A stretch of 64,000 nt of DNA from Caballeronia sp. INDeC2 (GCF_023631325.1 NZ_JALQDG010000030.1:1-64000), one strand, 5' to 3'. Counted from the stretch's first letter, positions 9,523 through 18,580 are shown. Notes: generated from the letters alone by a model not told the origin. Numbers and translations are program-made.

Positions 9523-9960
9523 ATGAAATCGAAACTCGTGGCACTGCTCGTTGCATCGTCGGCACTCGGCCTGACTTCCACGGCATCCCTCGCCCAAGTC
9601 GCGGGCGCACAGCCACTCGGCGTATCGGTCGAAGTATCGACGGCCATCATCGATGGCTGGAGCATCAAAAAATCCATCCTCAACAAGCCCGTCGTGAACG
9701 ATCAGGGACAGCGCGTCGGCGTGATCAACGACATCATCGTCGCGCCGGACAAATCCGTTTCGTTCGCGATCATCGCGGCGAACAAGTTTCTCGGCGTGGC
9801 GCGTCACGACGTCGCAATTCCCATCGATCAGCTCGACGTGAAAAACGGCCAGTTCGTGCTCGCGGGCGCGACCAAGGACGCGATCAAGGCGCTGCCCGAG
9901 TTTCAGTACAACAAGGTGAAGGCGACGCCGAAGCCGCGCGCGGAATTCGAGCATCATTAA
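9523..9960 (+). CDS. Exported PRC-barrel domain protein
   Basis: This is a 145-aa protein with a Sec signal peptide (residues 1-24, ending SLAQ). The mature protein carries a PRC-barrel beta domain: a short helix (IIDGWSIKKSILNKPV), then the barrel strands VVNDQGQRVGVINDIIVAPD and SFAIIAANKFLGVARHDVAIP. PRC-barrels are small beta domains in photosystem H subunits and RimM, and as stand-alone exported proteins of unknown role in Burkholderia. The gene stands alone, with 169 bp of non-coding DNA upstream and a strong intrinsic terminator directly downstream. Confidence 0.85.
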   Translation: MKSKLVALLVASSALGLTSTASLAQVAGAQPLGVSVEVSTAIIDGWSIKKSILNKPVVNDQGQRVGVINDIIVAPDKSVSFAIIAANKFLGVARHDVAIPIDQLDVKNGQFVLAGATKDAIKALPEFQYNKVKATPKPRAEFEHH

Positions 9961-9969
9961 ACCTGGCCG

Positions 9970-9998
9970 GAGGCGGCCGCGCGCCGCCTCTTTCTTTT
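9970..9998 (+). terminator. Rho-independent terminator of the PRC-barrel gene
   Basis: An 8-bp perfect GC stem, GAGGCGGC (9970-9977) and GCCGCCTC (9983-9990), with a CGCGC loop, is followed at once by TTTCTTTT (9991-9998). It begins 10 bases after the PRC-barrel stop codon. It should separate that gene from acuI. Confidence 0.85.
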
Positions 9999-10019
9999 GA
10001 CCTCGACCGGATCCCGCCG

Positions 10020-11018
10020 ATGTTCAAAGCCCTCATGCTCGACAAACAGGACGACCGCACCGTCGCGTCCATTCAGTCGATCGACGAAGCGCGCCTGCCT
10101 TCATCCGGCGACGGCGGCGGCGACGTGCTCGTGCGCATCGAATTCTCCACGCTCAACTACAAGGACGGCCTCGCGATCACCGGCAAGGCGCCGGTCGTGC
10201 GCACCTGGCCGATGGTGCCGGGCATCGACTTCGCGGGCGTCGTCGAGACGAGTTCGAATCCGGATTACAAGCCCGGCGACAAGGTCGTGCTAAACGGCTG
10301 GGGCGCGGGCGAAACACATTGGGGCGGGCTCGCGCAGAAGGCGCGCGTGCCGGGCGATCATCTGATCGCGCTGCCGGCGAATATCACGACGCGCCAGGCG
10401 ATGGCCATCGGCACCGCGGGCTACACCGCGATGTTGTGCGTGCAGGCGCTGGAAAAGCACGGCGTTAGCGCGAAGGACGGCGACGTGCTCGTGACGGGCG
10501 CGAACGGCGGCGTCGGCAGCTTTGCCGTCGCGATTCTGGCGAAGCGCGGCTTTCGCGTGATCGCATCGACGGGCCGTCCCGAGGAAGCCGCGCGGCTGCG
10601 GGAGCTGGGCGCGGCGGATATCGTCGAGCGCGCGACGCTTTCGGAGCCGGGAAAGCCGCTGCAGAAGGAACGCTGGGCGGCGGCCGTCGATTGCGTCGGC
10701 AGTCATACGCTCGCGAACGTCTGCGCGAGCCTGCGCTATGGCGGCGCGGTCGCGGCGTGCGGCCTCGCACAAGGCATGGATCTGCCGGCGTCCGTCGCGC
10801 CGTTCATCCTGCGCGGCGTCGCTTTGCTCGGCGTGGACAGCGTCTACGTGCCGCGCGAGCGGCGCATCGCGGCATGGAAGGCGATCGCCGATGAAGTGCC
10901 CGTCGCGACCATCGAAAGCGTCGCGACCACCGTTGCGCTCGCCGACGCGCCCGAGGCCGCCGCGCGCTTGCTGCGCGGCGAAGTGAAGGGCCGTGTGATC
11001 GTCGATGTGAACGCCTGA
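10020..11018 (+). CDS. acuI: Acrylyl-CoA reductase (NADPH), MDR family
   Basis: This 332-aa medium-chain reductase of the YhdH/AcuI type catalyses NADPH-dependent reduction of acrylyl-CoA to propionyl-CoA. Family signatures are MFKALMLDK, STLNYKDGLAITGKAPVVR, PGIDFAGVV, LNGWGAGETHWGGLAQKARV, the nucleotide-binding loop VTGANGGVGSFAVAILAKRG and LRGVALLGVDSVYVP. No zinc ligands are present, as expected for this branch. The ATG at 10020 fits the family N-terminus. It sits alone between a terminator and a convergent chemoreceptor gene; its likely role is detoxification of acryloyl-CoA from propionate-type metabolism. Confidence 0.9.
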   Translation: MFKALMLDKQDDRTVASIQSIDEARLPSSGDGGGDVLVRIEFSTLNYKDGLAITGKAPVVRTWPMVPGIDFAGVVETSSNPDYKPGDKVVLNGWGAGETHWGGLAQKARVPGDHLIALPANITTRQAMAIGTAGYTAMLCVQALEKHGVSAKDGDVLVTGANGGVGSFAVAILAKRGFRVIASTGRPEEAARLRELGAADIVERATLSEPGKPLQKERWAAAVDCVGSHTLANVCASLRYGGAVAACGLAQGMDLPASVAPFILRGVALLGVDSVYVPRERRIAAWKAIADEVPVATIESVATTVALADAPEAAARLLRGEVKGRVIVDVNA

Positions 11019-11025
11019 TCCGGCG

Positions 11026-12693
11026 TCAGCACGCGTTCCAGCCGTCGGCGGTCGCGGGCTTCGCCACTGCGACCTGCTTCGCAACCGGCGCGCGCGCCAC
11101 GCTCGTCACGGCCCGCCTGAACGTCGATGCCGGCGCGTCCACCGTGAAGAACGCCACCGCTTCGTTGAGCCGGCGTCCCTGCTCTTCGAGCGACGATGCA
11201 GCCGCCGCCGCTTCTTCCACGAGCGCCGCGTTCTGCTGCGTGACTTCGTCCATCTGCGTGATCGCGAGATTCACCTGCTCGATGCCGCGTCCCTGTTCCG
11301 CCGACGCCGACGCGATCTCCTGCATGATGTCCGTCACGCGCGCGACGGCCTGCGTCACTTCGGCCATCGTCGTGCCCGCTTCGCCCGCCAGCACGGAACC
11401 GTCGCGCACCTTGTCTACCGAATCCGCGATCAGCTCCTTGATCTCTTTGGCCGCCGTCGACGAACGCTGCGCCAGGCTGCGCACCTCGCTCGCGACGACC
11501 GCGAAGCCGCGGCCCTGCTCGCCCGCTCGCGCCGCTTCCACGGCCGCGTTGAGCGCGAGAATGTTCGTCTGGAACGCGATGCCTTCGATGATCCCCGTGA
11601 TTTCCGCGATCTTGTCCGAGCTGCTGCTGATGCCGTTCATGGTATCGACCACGCGGCCGACGACATCGCTGCCTTTCTTCGCGATATCCGATGCATTCGA
11701 CGCGAGCGAACTCGCCTGCTGCGCGTTCTCCGCGTTCTGACGCACGGTCGACGTGAGTTCTTCCATGCTCGCCGCCGTTTCCTGCAAGGAAGCGGCCTGT
11801 TCTTCGGTGCGCTGGCTCAGGTCGGTGTTGCCGGTCGCGAGCTCCTTCGCCGCGCCGCCGACCGCGCCGCTGCTTTCGCGCACGCGGCCCACGGTTTCGG
11901 TGAGACGCGCGTTCATCGCCGCAAGCGCGCGCAGCAGGTCGCCGGTTTCGTCCTTCGTTTGCGCGACGATGCGGCTCGTCAGATCGCCGCGCGCCACCGT
12001 CTGCGCGATGCCGACCGCTTCGCCGATGGGCGTCGTGATCGAACGCGTGATCGCGATGCCCGCGCCGATCGCGAAGAGCGCCGCCGCCGCGCACAGCGCG
12101 ATCAGCACGTTGCGCTGCGTCTGATAGCTGGCGGCGTCCTCGCGCACGATGTCGTCGCGGCGCGCGGCGGTGTAGGTCGCGTAGTCGTCGGTGGCCTTGA
12201 CCAGTTGCGCGAGCAGCGGACGGCAATCGTCGTCCATCTTCTGGATCGCCTCGTCGCGCTTGCCCGCGAGCGCGAGTCCCACGATATTCGTCGCGACCGG
12301 CCCGTACAAGCCTTCCACGCGCCCCATCTCGGCGACGAGGCTCTTCGCCTTTTCGCTCGTATCGGTCGCGGCGGCGATCATGTCGTTCAGTTGCTTCAAG
12401 CGCGCCTGCACGTCTTCGTGCGCACGCAAAACGTCGGCTTTTTCGAGGTCGAGATCGGACTGCTTCGTGACGAGCACGAGATTGCGCGCGGCGATGGCCC
12501 GCCGATCGACGGCCGTGCGAATCTGACTGGCTACGTCGGCCCGCGCGTTGATACCGTTGACATAGTGCGCGAAACCGTCCGTCGCAATCGACAGCGCGCG
12601 CAGCGACATGCCTGCCACAAGCACGACCAGCACGGCGAGAATACCGAATCCAGCGATCAGCTTGTTCTTGATCGTCACGTTCTTGAGGTTCAT
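11026..12693 (-). CDS. Methyl-accepting chemotaxis protein
   Basis: This is a 555-aa transmembrane chemoreceptor. It has TM1 at about 10-31, a periplasmic four-helix-bundle sensor domain (about 35-190), TM2 at about 192-214, HAMP (to about 268) and a long cytoplasmic coiled coil. The highly conserved hairpin tip is present (GIAFQTNILALNAAVEAARAGEQGRGFAVVA, positions about 380-410), as are Gln/Glu methylation-type segments. The C-terminus lacks the NWETF-type pentapeptide that tethers CheR. No che genes are adjacent, so this is a scattered receptor feeding the main chemotaxis array. The ligand is unknown. Confidence 0.95.
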   Translation of the reverse strand: MNLKNVTIKNKLIAGFGILAVLVVLVAGMSLRALSIATDGFAHYVNGINARADVASQIRTAVDRRAIAARNLVLVTKQSDLDLEKADVLRAHEDVQARLKQLNDMIAAATDTSEKAKSLVAEMGRVEGLYGPVATNIVGLALAGKRDEAIQKMDDDCRPLLAQLVKATDDYATYTAARRDDIVREDAASYQTQRNVLIALCAAAALFAIGAGIAITRSITTPIGEAVGIAQTVARGDLTSRIVAQTKDETGDLLRALAAMNARLTETVGRVRESSGAVGGAAKELATGNTDLSQRTEEQAASLQETAASMEELTSTVRQNAENAQQASSLASNASDIAKKGSDVVGRVVDTMNGISSSSDKIAEITGIIEGIAFQTNILALNAAVEAARAGEQGRGFAVVASEVRSLAQRSSTAAKEIKELIADSVDKVRDGSVLAGEAGTTMAEVTQAVARVTDIMQEIASASAEQGRGIEQVNLAITQMDEVTQQNAALVEEAAAAASSLEEQGRRLNEAVAFFTVDAPASTFRRAVTSVARAPVAKQVAVAKPATADGWNAC

Positions 12694-12945
12694 GTTTTAA
12701 GTTCTCTCAGGGTCCGTTCGAGGGACATACGGCGTCGCGCGCCCGCTTCGCGTGGCCTGCGCCGCGAGCGAGCGTTTCAACGCACCGGGTGTGCGCGACG
12801 CTCTTCCTGCTGATTACGGCCCACCTTTTTTGGTCTGAAGGGCGACACATGTAATTAGTCCGCATTTTGTCCATGCCGACGGTAATGCCGTTACCATTCA
12901 CAACCTCGCTTTCGAGTAATTATTTCCGACCTAAATCAATTTCCG

Positions 12946-14211
12946 ATGCCGATGCCCGATCTCCTCGACTACCGCATACCCGAATTCGAAGCCGCGCTCG
13001 CGGCGCTCCCGCCTACGCCGGCGGCCGGCCTCGCCACCGACGAACGTTACTGGGACGCGGTGCGCGGCCTGTGGCGCCAGTCGGACGCGCTGATCAATCT
13101 GGAGAACGGCTTCTGGGGTGCGATGACCGAGCCGGTAAAGGCGATGTTCCATCACTGGACCGAGCGCGTGAATCGCGAGACGACACTGCTGATCCGCCCG
13201 CATCTGATGACGCTGTATCAGGGCTTGCGCGAGCGCGTCGCGAAGGAAATGGGTTGCGCGGTCGAGGAAATCGAACTGACGCGCAACGCGACCGAAGCGC
13301 TGCTCGCGCTCATCGGCGGCTACAACCGGCTCGCGCCCGGCGACACCGTGCTCTACAGCGATCTCGACTATCCGTGCGGCAAGGACGCGATGGAATGGCT
13401 GCGCGAGCGGCGCGGCGTCACGCCCGTGCGCATCACGATGCCCGAGCCGGCGACGCGCGAAGCGGTCCTCGAAACCTACGCCAAGGCCTTGAGCGCGCAC
13501 CCGCGCACGCGGCTCGTGCTGCTCTCGCACGTGTGCTTCGCGACGGGTCTCGTGCTGCCGGTCGCGGACATATCGGCGATGGCGAAGGAAGCGGGCGCGG
13601 ACGTGATCGTCGATGCAGCGCATTCATGGGGGCAACTCGATTTCGACGTGCCCGATCTGAACGCGCCGTTCGCCGCGCTGAATCTGCACAAGTGGATCGG
13701 CGCGCCGCTTGGCTGCGGCGCGATCTATATCCGTAAGGGACACGTCGCGTCGATCGATCCGTATCTGGGCGATCGCACCTGGCCCGCCGATGATATCCGC
13801 GCGCGCGTGCATACGGGCTCGCCGAACTTCGCCGCGTGGTTCACGCTGCCGGCGGCGCTGGACGTGCATCGGTCGATCGGGGCCAACGCGAAGGAAGCGC
13901 GCCTGCGGGCTTTGCGCGATGCCTGGGCGAAGCCGGCGGGCGCGCTTGCCGGCGTGCAGATCATGACGCCGGACGATCCCGCGATGACCGCCGGCATCAC
14001 CGCGTTCCGGCTGCACGGACGCGCGACGAAGGACGGCTGCGACGCGATCGTCGCCGCGCTGCGCGAGCGCTTCGGCGTGTTCACGGTGACGCGTCCCGGT
14101 CCCGATGCGGGTGAAGTCGTGCGCGTGACGCCCGCGCTCTTCTCGCGCATGTCGGACGTGCAGCGCCTGCTCGAAGGGATCGAAACGCTCGCGCGCGAGC
14201 TTAAGAACTGA
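12946..14211 (+). CDS. Class-V aminotransferase-fold PLP enzyme (isopenicillin-N-epimerase-like)
   Basis: This is a 421-aa PLP enzyme of fold type I. Visible hallmarks are NLENGFWGAMTEPV near the N-terminus, ELTRNATEALLALIGGY, the cofactor-binding aspartate in IVDAAHSWGQLDF, and the Schiff-base lysine in LNLHKWIGAPLGCG. The overall pattern resembles bacterial proteins annotated as isopenicillin N epimerase or cysteine desulfurase-like; substrate cannot be assigned. No obvious SD precedes the ATG at 12946. A second ATG at 12952 is possible, and the AT-rich region upstream likely holds the promoter. It is convergent with the sirtuin gene. Confidence 0.88.
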   Translation: MPMPDLLDYRIPEFEAALAALPPTPAAGLATDERYWDAVRGLWRQSDALINLENGFWGAMTEPVKAMFHHWTERVNRETTLLIRPHLMTLYQGLRERVAKEMGCAVEEIELTRNATEALLALIGGYNRLAPGDTVLYSDLDYPCGKDAMEWLRERRGVTPVRITMPEPATREAVLETYAKALSAHPRTRLVLLSHVCFATGLVLPVADISAMAKEAGADVIVDAAHSWGQLDFDVPDLNAPFAALNLHKWIGAPLGCGAIYIRKGHVASIDPYLGDRTWPADDIRARVHTGSPNFAAWFTLPAALDVHRSIGANAKEARLRALRDAWAKPAGALAGVQIMTPDDPAMTAGITAFRLHGRATKDGCDAIVAALRERFGVFTVTRPGPDAGEVVRVTPALFSRMSDVQRLLEGIETLARELKN

Positions 14212-14219
14212 AGTGGCCG

Positions 14220-15050
14220 CTAGCCCGCCACCGGCCGCGCGTCGAGGCGCTCGATCAACCGTTCGAGCGCCTCCGAACACGGCGCTTCGACTTTCAGCGC
14301 GAGAAGCGCATCGGCGCGCGTCTTGCCGATGTTGATCGCCGCGATGGGCTTGCCGCTCTTCGCGGCCCACTCGCAAAATCGATAGCCCGAATACACCATC
14401 AACGACGAGCCGACGACCAGCATCGCGTCGGCGGCTTCGAGCGAGCGCGCCGCGTCCTCGACGAGCGTGCGCGGCACGCTCTCCCCGAAAAACACCACGT
14501 CGGGCTTGAGCACGCCGCCGCAGCGCGTGCAGCCCGGCACATCGAACGATGCGAAGTCGAGATCCTCGATATGCGCGTCGCCATCGGGCACCGCGGGCGC
14601 CGTATAGCCGACGAACGCCGGATTCGCCGTTTCGAGCATGCGCTGCACTGCCGCGCGCGTATGCCGCTCGCCGCATCCGATGCAGCGCACCCGTCCGATA
14701 TTGCCGTGCAGCTCGATCACATCGGGATTGCCCGCGCGCGTGTGCAGTCCATCGACGTTCTGCGTGACGAGCCGATGCACCCGCGAGCGCGCCGCGAGGG
14801 CCCGTAACGCGTGATGCGCGGCGTTCGGCTGCGCGTTCTGCACGACCGGCCAGCCGATGAGACTACGCGCCCAATAGCGGCGGCGCGCATAGTCCGAGCC
14901 GAGGAAATCCTTCAGCAATATCGGCGCGCGGCCCGTACGCTGGCCTTCGCGATCGCGATAACAGGGAATGCCCGACTCGGTGCTGATGCCCGCCCCCGAC
15001 AGCACGAAAAGCCGCGGATGACGCTCGACGAATTCATGAAGCTGCTGCAC
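14220..15050 (-). CDS. Sir2-family NAD-dependent protein deacylase
   Basis: This is a 276-aa sirtuin. Motifs are GAGISTESGIP (19-29), TQNVDGLH (96-103), the catalytic histidine in ELHGN (H115), four zinc-ligand cysteines as CIGC (123-126) and CTRC (174-177), PDVVFFGE, and GSSLMVYSG. The GTG at 15050 is fixed by an in-frame TGA one codon upstream and an AAAGGAT SD. It removes acyl groups from lysines with NAD+. It is longer than stand-alone cobB and lacks any fused TIR, nuclease or Argonaute partner, so housekeeping deacylase is more likely than defence. It is divergent from the Zn alcohol dehydrogenase. Confidence 0.92.
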   Translation of the reverse strand: MQQLHEFVERHPRLFVLSGAGISTESGIPCYRDREGQRTGRAPILLKDFLGSDYARRRYWARSLIGWPVVQNAQPNAAHHALRALAARSRVHRLVTQNVDGLHTRAGNPDVIELHGNIGRVRCIGCGERHTRAAVQRMLETANPAFVGYTAPAVPDGDAHIEDLDFASFDVPGCTRCGGVLKPDVVFFGESVPRTLVEDAARSLEAADAMLVVGSSLMVYSGYRFCEWAAKSGKPIAAINIGKTRADALLALKVEAPCSEALERLIERLDARPVAG

Positions 15051-15155
15051 GTGTCATCCTTTCTTGCGGGGTTTGCTTTGTGCAATATAAGGCGAAACCG
15101 CGCGTGCCGCTGGCCACGATTCTGGCCTTACCACTTTCACATTAAAGAAATTGGC

Positions 15156-15184
15156 TTGACCAAATCGGCGGGCATCGTTAGATT
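15156..15184 (+). promoter_or_regulatory. Sigma70-type promoter of the Zn alcohol dehydrogenase
   Basis: A -35 TTGACC (15156-15161) and a -10 TAGATT (15179-15184) are separated by exactly 17 bp. The expected transcript start, near 15191, leaves a leader of about 33 bases before the ATG at 15224. The match to consensus is good for this GC-rich genome. Confidence 0.6.
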
Positions 15185-15223
15185 GTCGAACGCCCTAATC
15201 CAAAAGACACCACGAGACAAAGC

Positions 15224-16234
15224 ATGCTGACCGTCATCTGCGAAACGCCCGGAACCCTGAAAGCCGAACAGCGCGATAAGCCGCGGCGCGGCGAGAACGA
15301 AGTGCTGTTGCGCGTGAAGCGCGTCGGCGTGTGCGGCACGGACCTGCACATCTTCACCGGCAATCAGCCGTATCTATCGTATCCGCGCGTGATGGGCCAC
15401 GAGTTGTCCGGCGTGATCGAGGAAGCGGACCCGGCGAGCGGCCTGACAGCGGGCGACACCGTCTACGTGATGCCCTATCTCTCGTGCGGCGAATGTATCG
15501 CGTGCCGTCAGGGCAAGACCAACTGCTGCGTGAATATCCAAGTGCTGGGCGTGCATCGCGACGGCGCGTTCACCGAGTATTTGAATCTGCCCGCGCAATT
15601 CGTCCATAAGGCCGAAGGCGTCACGCTCGATCAGGCCGCGATGGTGGAATTCCTCGCGATCGGCGCGCACGCCGTGCGCCGCGCGGACGTGAAGCCGGGT
15701 CAGCGCGTACTGGTCGTCGGCGCGGGGCCGATCGGCATGGCGGCCATCACGTTCTCGCGTCTGCGCGGCGCGAACGTCACCGCGCTCGACACGCGCGAGG
15801 ACCGCCTCGGGTTCTGCAAGCGCGAACTGAAAGTAGACGCCACCGTGCAGATCGGCGAGCACGACAAGCAGACGTTGTCGGCGCTGACGAACGGTGAATT
15901 CTTCGATGTCGTCTTCGACGCGACCGGCAACTCACGCGCGATGGAACGCGGCTTCGAGTTCATCGCGCATGGCGGGAAGTACGTGCTGGTATCGATCGTG
16001 CCGGATCGCATCTCGTTCGCCGATCCCGAATTCCACAAGCGCGAAGCGACGCTGCTCGCGAGCCGCAACGCGACGCCCGAGGACTTCGAGACCGTGCTCG
16101 CGGCGATGCGCAACGGAGAAGTGCCGACCGATGCGCTCAACACGCATCGCCTGACGTTGAGCGACGTGCCCGAGCGATTCGCGTCGCTGCTCGATCCGAA
16201 GGCCGGCGTCGTGAAGGCGATCGTCGAGTGCTGA
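15224..16234 (+). CDS. Zinc-binding alcohol/polyol dehydrogenase (MDR family)
   Basis: This is a 336-aa zinc-dependent medium-chain dehydrogenase. The catalytic zinc site is visible as CGTDLHIFTG and GHELSGVIEE. The structural zinc loop has the four cysteines CGECIACRQGKTNCC, and the Rossmann motif is VVGAGPIGMAAI. The sequence resembles sugar-acid and polyol dehydrogenases such as L-galactonate 5-dehydrogenase or threonine dehydrogenase-like proteins, but the exact substrate is not decided. It is monocistronic as far as can be seen, with its own promoter, and convergent with a GFA gene. Confidence 0.88.
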   Translation: MLTVICETPGTLKAEQRDKPRRGENEVLLRVKRVGVCGTDLHIFTGNQPYLSYPRVMGHELSGVIEEADPASGLTAGDTVYVMPYLSCGECIACRQGKTNCCVNIQVLGVHRDGAFTEYLNLPAQFVHKAEGVTLDQAAMVEFLAIGAHAVRRADVKPGQRVLVVGAGPIGMAAITFSRLRGANVTALDTREDRLGFCKRELKVDATVQIGEHDKQTLSALTNGEFFDVVFDATGNSRAMERGFEFIAHGGKYVLVSIVPDRISFADPEFHKREATLLASRNATPEDFETVLAAMRNGEVPTDALNTHRLTLSDVPERFASLLDPKAGVVKAIVEC

Positions 16235-16250
16235 CGATTCGATGGTTCGA

Positions 16251-16649
16251 TCAGGGCGTGCCGCGTGCAAAGCGCGGCCGTCCTTGCGCGTCGTGCCAGG
16301 GCTCGGCGCTCTTGCACCAGATTTCGTATTGCGGCGGATAAAGACCGGTTTCATCGAAGATGCCGGTCGGCACTTCGATCTCGTCGATACCGTCGAACGC
16401 CAGATAGACCGGCGAGCCGCACGTCGGGCAATGGTGCCGCTCGCCTGTCGCCGAACTTTTCCACGCAATCGTGTCGCCCGAGACGTGAAACGCGTCGCGC
16501 GGAAAAATCGCATAGACGCCGAACGGTGCGCCGTGAATGCGCCGGCACGTCATGCAGTGGCAGAGATTGACTTCCTTCGGCTCGCCCGCGACACGCACGC
16601 GCACCGCGCCGCATGCGCATCCGCCTTCGTGAATCGGCTGGGCGTTCAT
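16251..16649 (-). CDS. GFA family protein (glutathione-dependent formaldehyde-activating enzyme-like)
   Basis: This is a 132-aa zinc protein. It shows the GFA cysteine pattern: GGCACGAVRV at the N-terminus, NLCHCMTCRRIHGAPF in the middle and HHCPTCGSPVYLAFDG. It then carries the conserved EVPTGIFDE and a C-terminal EIWCKSAEPWHD. Gfa of Paracoccus was proposed to assist formaldehyde-glutathione adduct formation, but most family members are uncharacterised. The gene lies 13 bp downstream of a low-complexity exported protein gene on the same strand, so cotranscription is possible though functionally unexplained. Confidence 0.88.
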   Translation of the reverse strand: MNAQPIHEGGCACGAVRVRVAGEPKEVNLCHCMTCRRIHGAPFGVYAIFPRDAFHVSGDTIAWKSSATGERHHCPTCGSPVYLAFDGIDEIEVPTGIFDETGLYPPQYEIWCKSAEPWHDAQGRPRFARGTP

Positions 16650-16662
16650 GCGGCGCTTCCGT

Positions 16663-17223
16663 TCATCGCGTGAAGTAGCCTCGGTTCTGCATGCACTCGC
16701 TGTAGGCGCGCCAGTAACGCGTCATCGGCGGCTCGGGCGGCGGCAGCGGCGGCATCTTCATGTCGCCGCCATAGATTGCGTCCGATGCGCCGGATGCGCC
16801 AGCCGCCATGGATGCCGGCATGGCCGGCATGCCGGGCATCGGGCCGGATGCGCCGGGCAGCCCGGAAGCACCCGAGACCCGTCCCGGCGGCAAGTTCGAC
16901 GCCGCGATCGCCGCCGATGCACCCGATGCCGGCGCGGCAGCGGAAGCGGCGAGCGCGCCCGACGCGCCCGCTGGCAAGGGCGGCTCGAGCGGACGCGGCG
17001 GCGTGAGGACGCGCGTTTCACGCTGCGCATCGCGCGGCGGCGTTTGCGGTTCACGCGCCACGTTCACTTTCGTTGTCTGATTGGCGTAGCCGTAGCAGGC
17101 GGCGTTATCGACCGATTGCTGCCACGCGCTCTGGCTGCGTCCGGGCAAGGCGAGCGGCTGTTGCGCGAAGGCGGCGCCGCACGCCGCGAGCAAGGCGATT
17201 CCCGCGTAAGTGGAAGGTCTCAT
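16663..17223 (-). CDS. Exported Ala/Gly/Ser/Pro-rich protein of unknown function
   Basis: This is a 186-aa protein. The ATG at 17223 starts a signal peptide (MRPSTYAGIALLAACGAAFAQQ); the longer open frame upstream is not credible. The mature N-terminus is ordinary (SAWQQSVDNAACYGYAN) with a cysteine, and the end has a second (YWRAYSECMQNRGYF), possibly disulfide-bonded. Between them lies a long low-complexity stretch with repeated ASGAS, PGAS and PMPGMPAMPASM elements followed by PPLPPPEPP. I recognise no family. It is probably periplasmic or surface associated, and close to the GFA gene and OmpW on the same strand. Confidence 0.72.
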   Translation of the reverse strand: MRPSTYAGIALLAACGAAFAQQPLALPGRSQSAWQQSVDNAACYGYANQTTKVNVAREPQTPPRDAQRETRVLTPPRPLEPPLPAGASGALAASAAAPASGASAAIAASNLPPGRVSGASGLPGASGPMPGMPAMPASMAAGASGASDAIYGGDMKMPPLPPPEPPMTRYWRAYSECMQNRGYFTR

Positions 17224-17430
17224 TGGCTTGCAGTTCCCCGATGCGGTTTTATTAGTCGTTGCAGGCCGCGCCGTGCGCGCATGCGCGAGCGGCGCGAGTC
17301 TGCGCCGGGCCTGTTGCCAAGGATACCGCGACCGCGAAACCGTCCACGCCAGAAGCACTGGTTTCTTCCGCCAATATTCAGACGCAACGCGGGGCGGCGC
17401 ACACTCACGCTCGCCGGGGAATCCCGCGCG

Positions 17431-18075
17431 TCAGAACTTCATGCCGACGCCAAGCCCGATGACCCACGGATCGATCTTGAGCGAGCCGAGATCGGCGCCG
17501 CCCGCCGACGCGCTCGTTCGCATCCAGATCTTCTTCAGGTCCGCGTTGACGAAGAGATTCTTCGCGACCTGCACGTCGACGCCTGCTTGGAGTGCCGGGC
17601 CGAAGCTGCTGTGCTTGATCGACACCGGCGTGTCGCCCGCTTTCAGCTTGTCGTTGTAGAAATACGTGTAGTTCACGCCCGCGCCGACGTACGGACGCAC
17701 ACGGCCCGCATGATTGAAGTGGTATTGCAGCAAGAGCGTCGGCGGCAGCACGCCCACGCCGCCCAGTCCGCCGATGTTCGACGTCACCTGATGCCGCGAC
17801 GTGCCGAGAATCAGCTCGACGCCGATCTCATCGCGAATCATGTAGGTGAAGTCGAGCTCCGGCACGATCGCGTTGTTCACGTCGACGCCGAGCGTGCCGA
17901 GCGCGCCGCCCGCTCTCACGTCCGGCTGGATGCTGATCGCGCGCAGGCGCACGAGCACGTCGCCGGCGTGGATGCCGCCCATCGAATCGCTGGAAGGTGC
18001 ATCTCCCGCCGCGTTTGCCACGCCCGCAAACAAGGACGCGCATGCCATCACCACTGCCCCGAAGACCTTTTTCAT
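17431..18075 (-). CDS. OmpW family outer membrane protein
   Basis: This is a 214-aa beta-barrel. The ATG at 18075 gives the signal peptide MKKVFGAVVMACASLFAGVANA; a start 48 bases upstream would mask it. OmpW signatures are GDVLVRLRAISIQPD after the signal, VPELDFTYMIRDEIGVELIL, LPPTLLLQYHF, RPYVGAGVNYTYFY, and a C-terminal strand ending in phenylalanine (VIGLGVGMKF), the usual BAM signal. The family forms small eight-stranded barrels that pass hydrophobic molecules. It is preceded by 204 bp of intergenic DNA and followed by about 200 bp without a gene. Confidence 0.93.
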   Translation of the reverse strand: MKKVFGAVVMACASLFAGVANAAGDAPSSDSMGGIHAGDVLVRLRAISIQPDVRAGGALGTLGVDVNNAIVPELDFTYMIRDEIGVELILGTSRHQVTSNIGGLGGVGVLPPTLLLQYHFNHAGRVRPYVGAGVNYTYFYNDKLKAGDTPVSIKHSSFGPALQAGVDVQVAKNLFVNADLKKIWMRTSASAGGADLGSLKIDPWVIGLGVGMKF

Positions 18076-18279
18076 TTCTATCTTTCCCACGTTAAAAGTG
18101 GGGATTTTCCGGGGCGGGCGCACGCGCGCCTTTGATCGCGCTCAATGCATGACGGTGGGCGCGACGCCAGCGGCGACAAGGCTTGCGCAACGACAAGCGT
18201 GCGATCGAACGCCGCAATCGGCGGGTCCGCACTTTGCTAGAAGAAGGGAAAGGTCGGAAAGTACAAAGGGAGGCAGCAG

Positions 18280-18573
18280 ATGAGACCCACACTCGGCACA
18301 CTCGGGCGCATGACGGGGGTTCTGCTCGGCGGCACGCTGGCCGTCGTGGCGAGCGCTCAGCAGGCGCAGCAAAAACCGAACAAACTCGAATACGACAGCA
18401 CGCCCGCGTATCAGGAGAAAAACGTCACGCCGCCCGCCGCGGCCGCCGCGAACGCCAGCGATGCACTGAAAACGCGGCCGGGCAAGACGTCGTCGGGCAA
18501 GGGCGCCGCGCCCGACCGGCCGAACGGACTCGGCTTCGATGCGGGCGCGAGCGGCATGAGCAAGAAGCCCTAG
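18280..18573 (+). CDS. Small exported hypothetical protein
   Basis: This is a 97-aa protein. The ATG is preceded by GGGAGG (18269-18274 region), a strong SD. The N-terminus is a signal peptide (hydrophobic TGVLLGGTLAVVASAQ). The mature part is polar, with Lys, Pro and Ala: KLEYDSTPAYQEKN, an Ala run, then TRPGKTSSGKGAAPDRPNGLGFDAG. No conserved domain is recognised. The good ribosome binding site and signal peptide favour a real gene. It is convergent with the next gene, 7 bp away. Confidence 0.68.
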   Translation: MRPTLGTLGRMTGVLLGGTLAVVASAQQAQQKPNKLEYDSTPAYQEKNVTPPAAAAANASDALKTRPGKTSSGKGAAPDRPNGLGFDAGASGMSKKP

Positions 18574-18580
18574 GCTCGGG

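Noticed and set aside
10243..10262. tRNA T-loop-like GTTCGAATCC
   Set aside because: It lies inside acuI codons and no cloverleaf can be formed around it.
14220..15050. Sirtuin as part of an anti-phage system
   Set aside because: No partner nuclease, TIR, Argonaute or HerA gene is next to it, and the catalytic and zinc motifs are those of ordinary deacylases.
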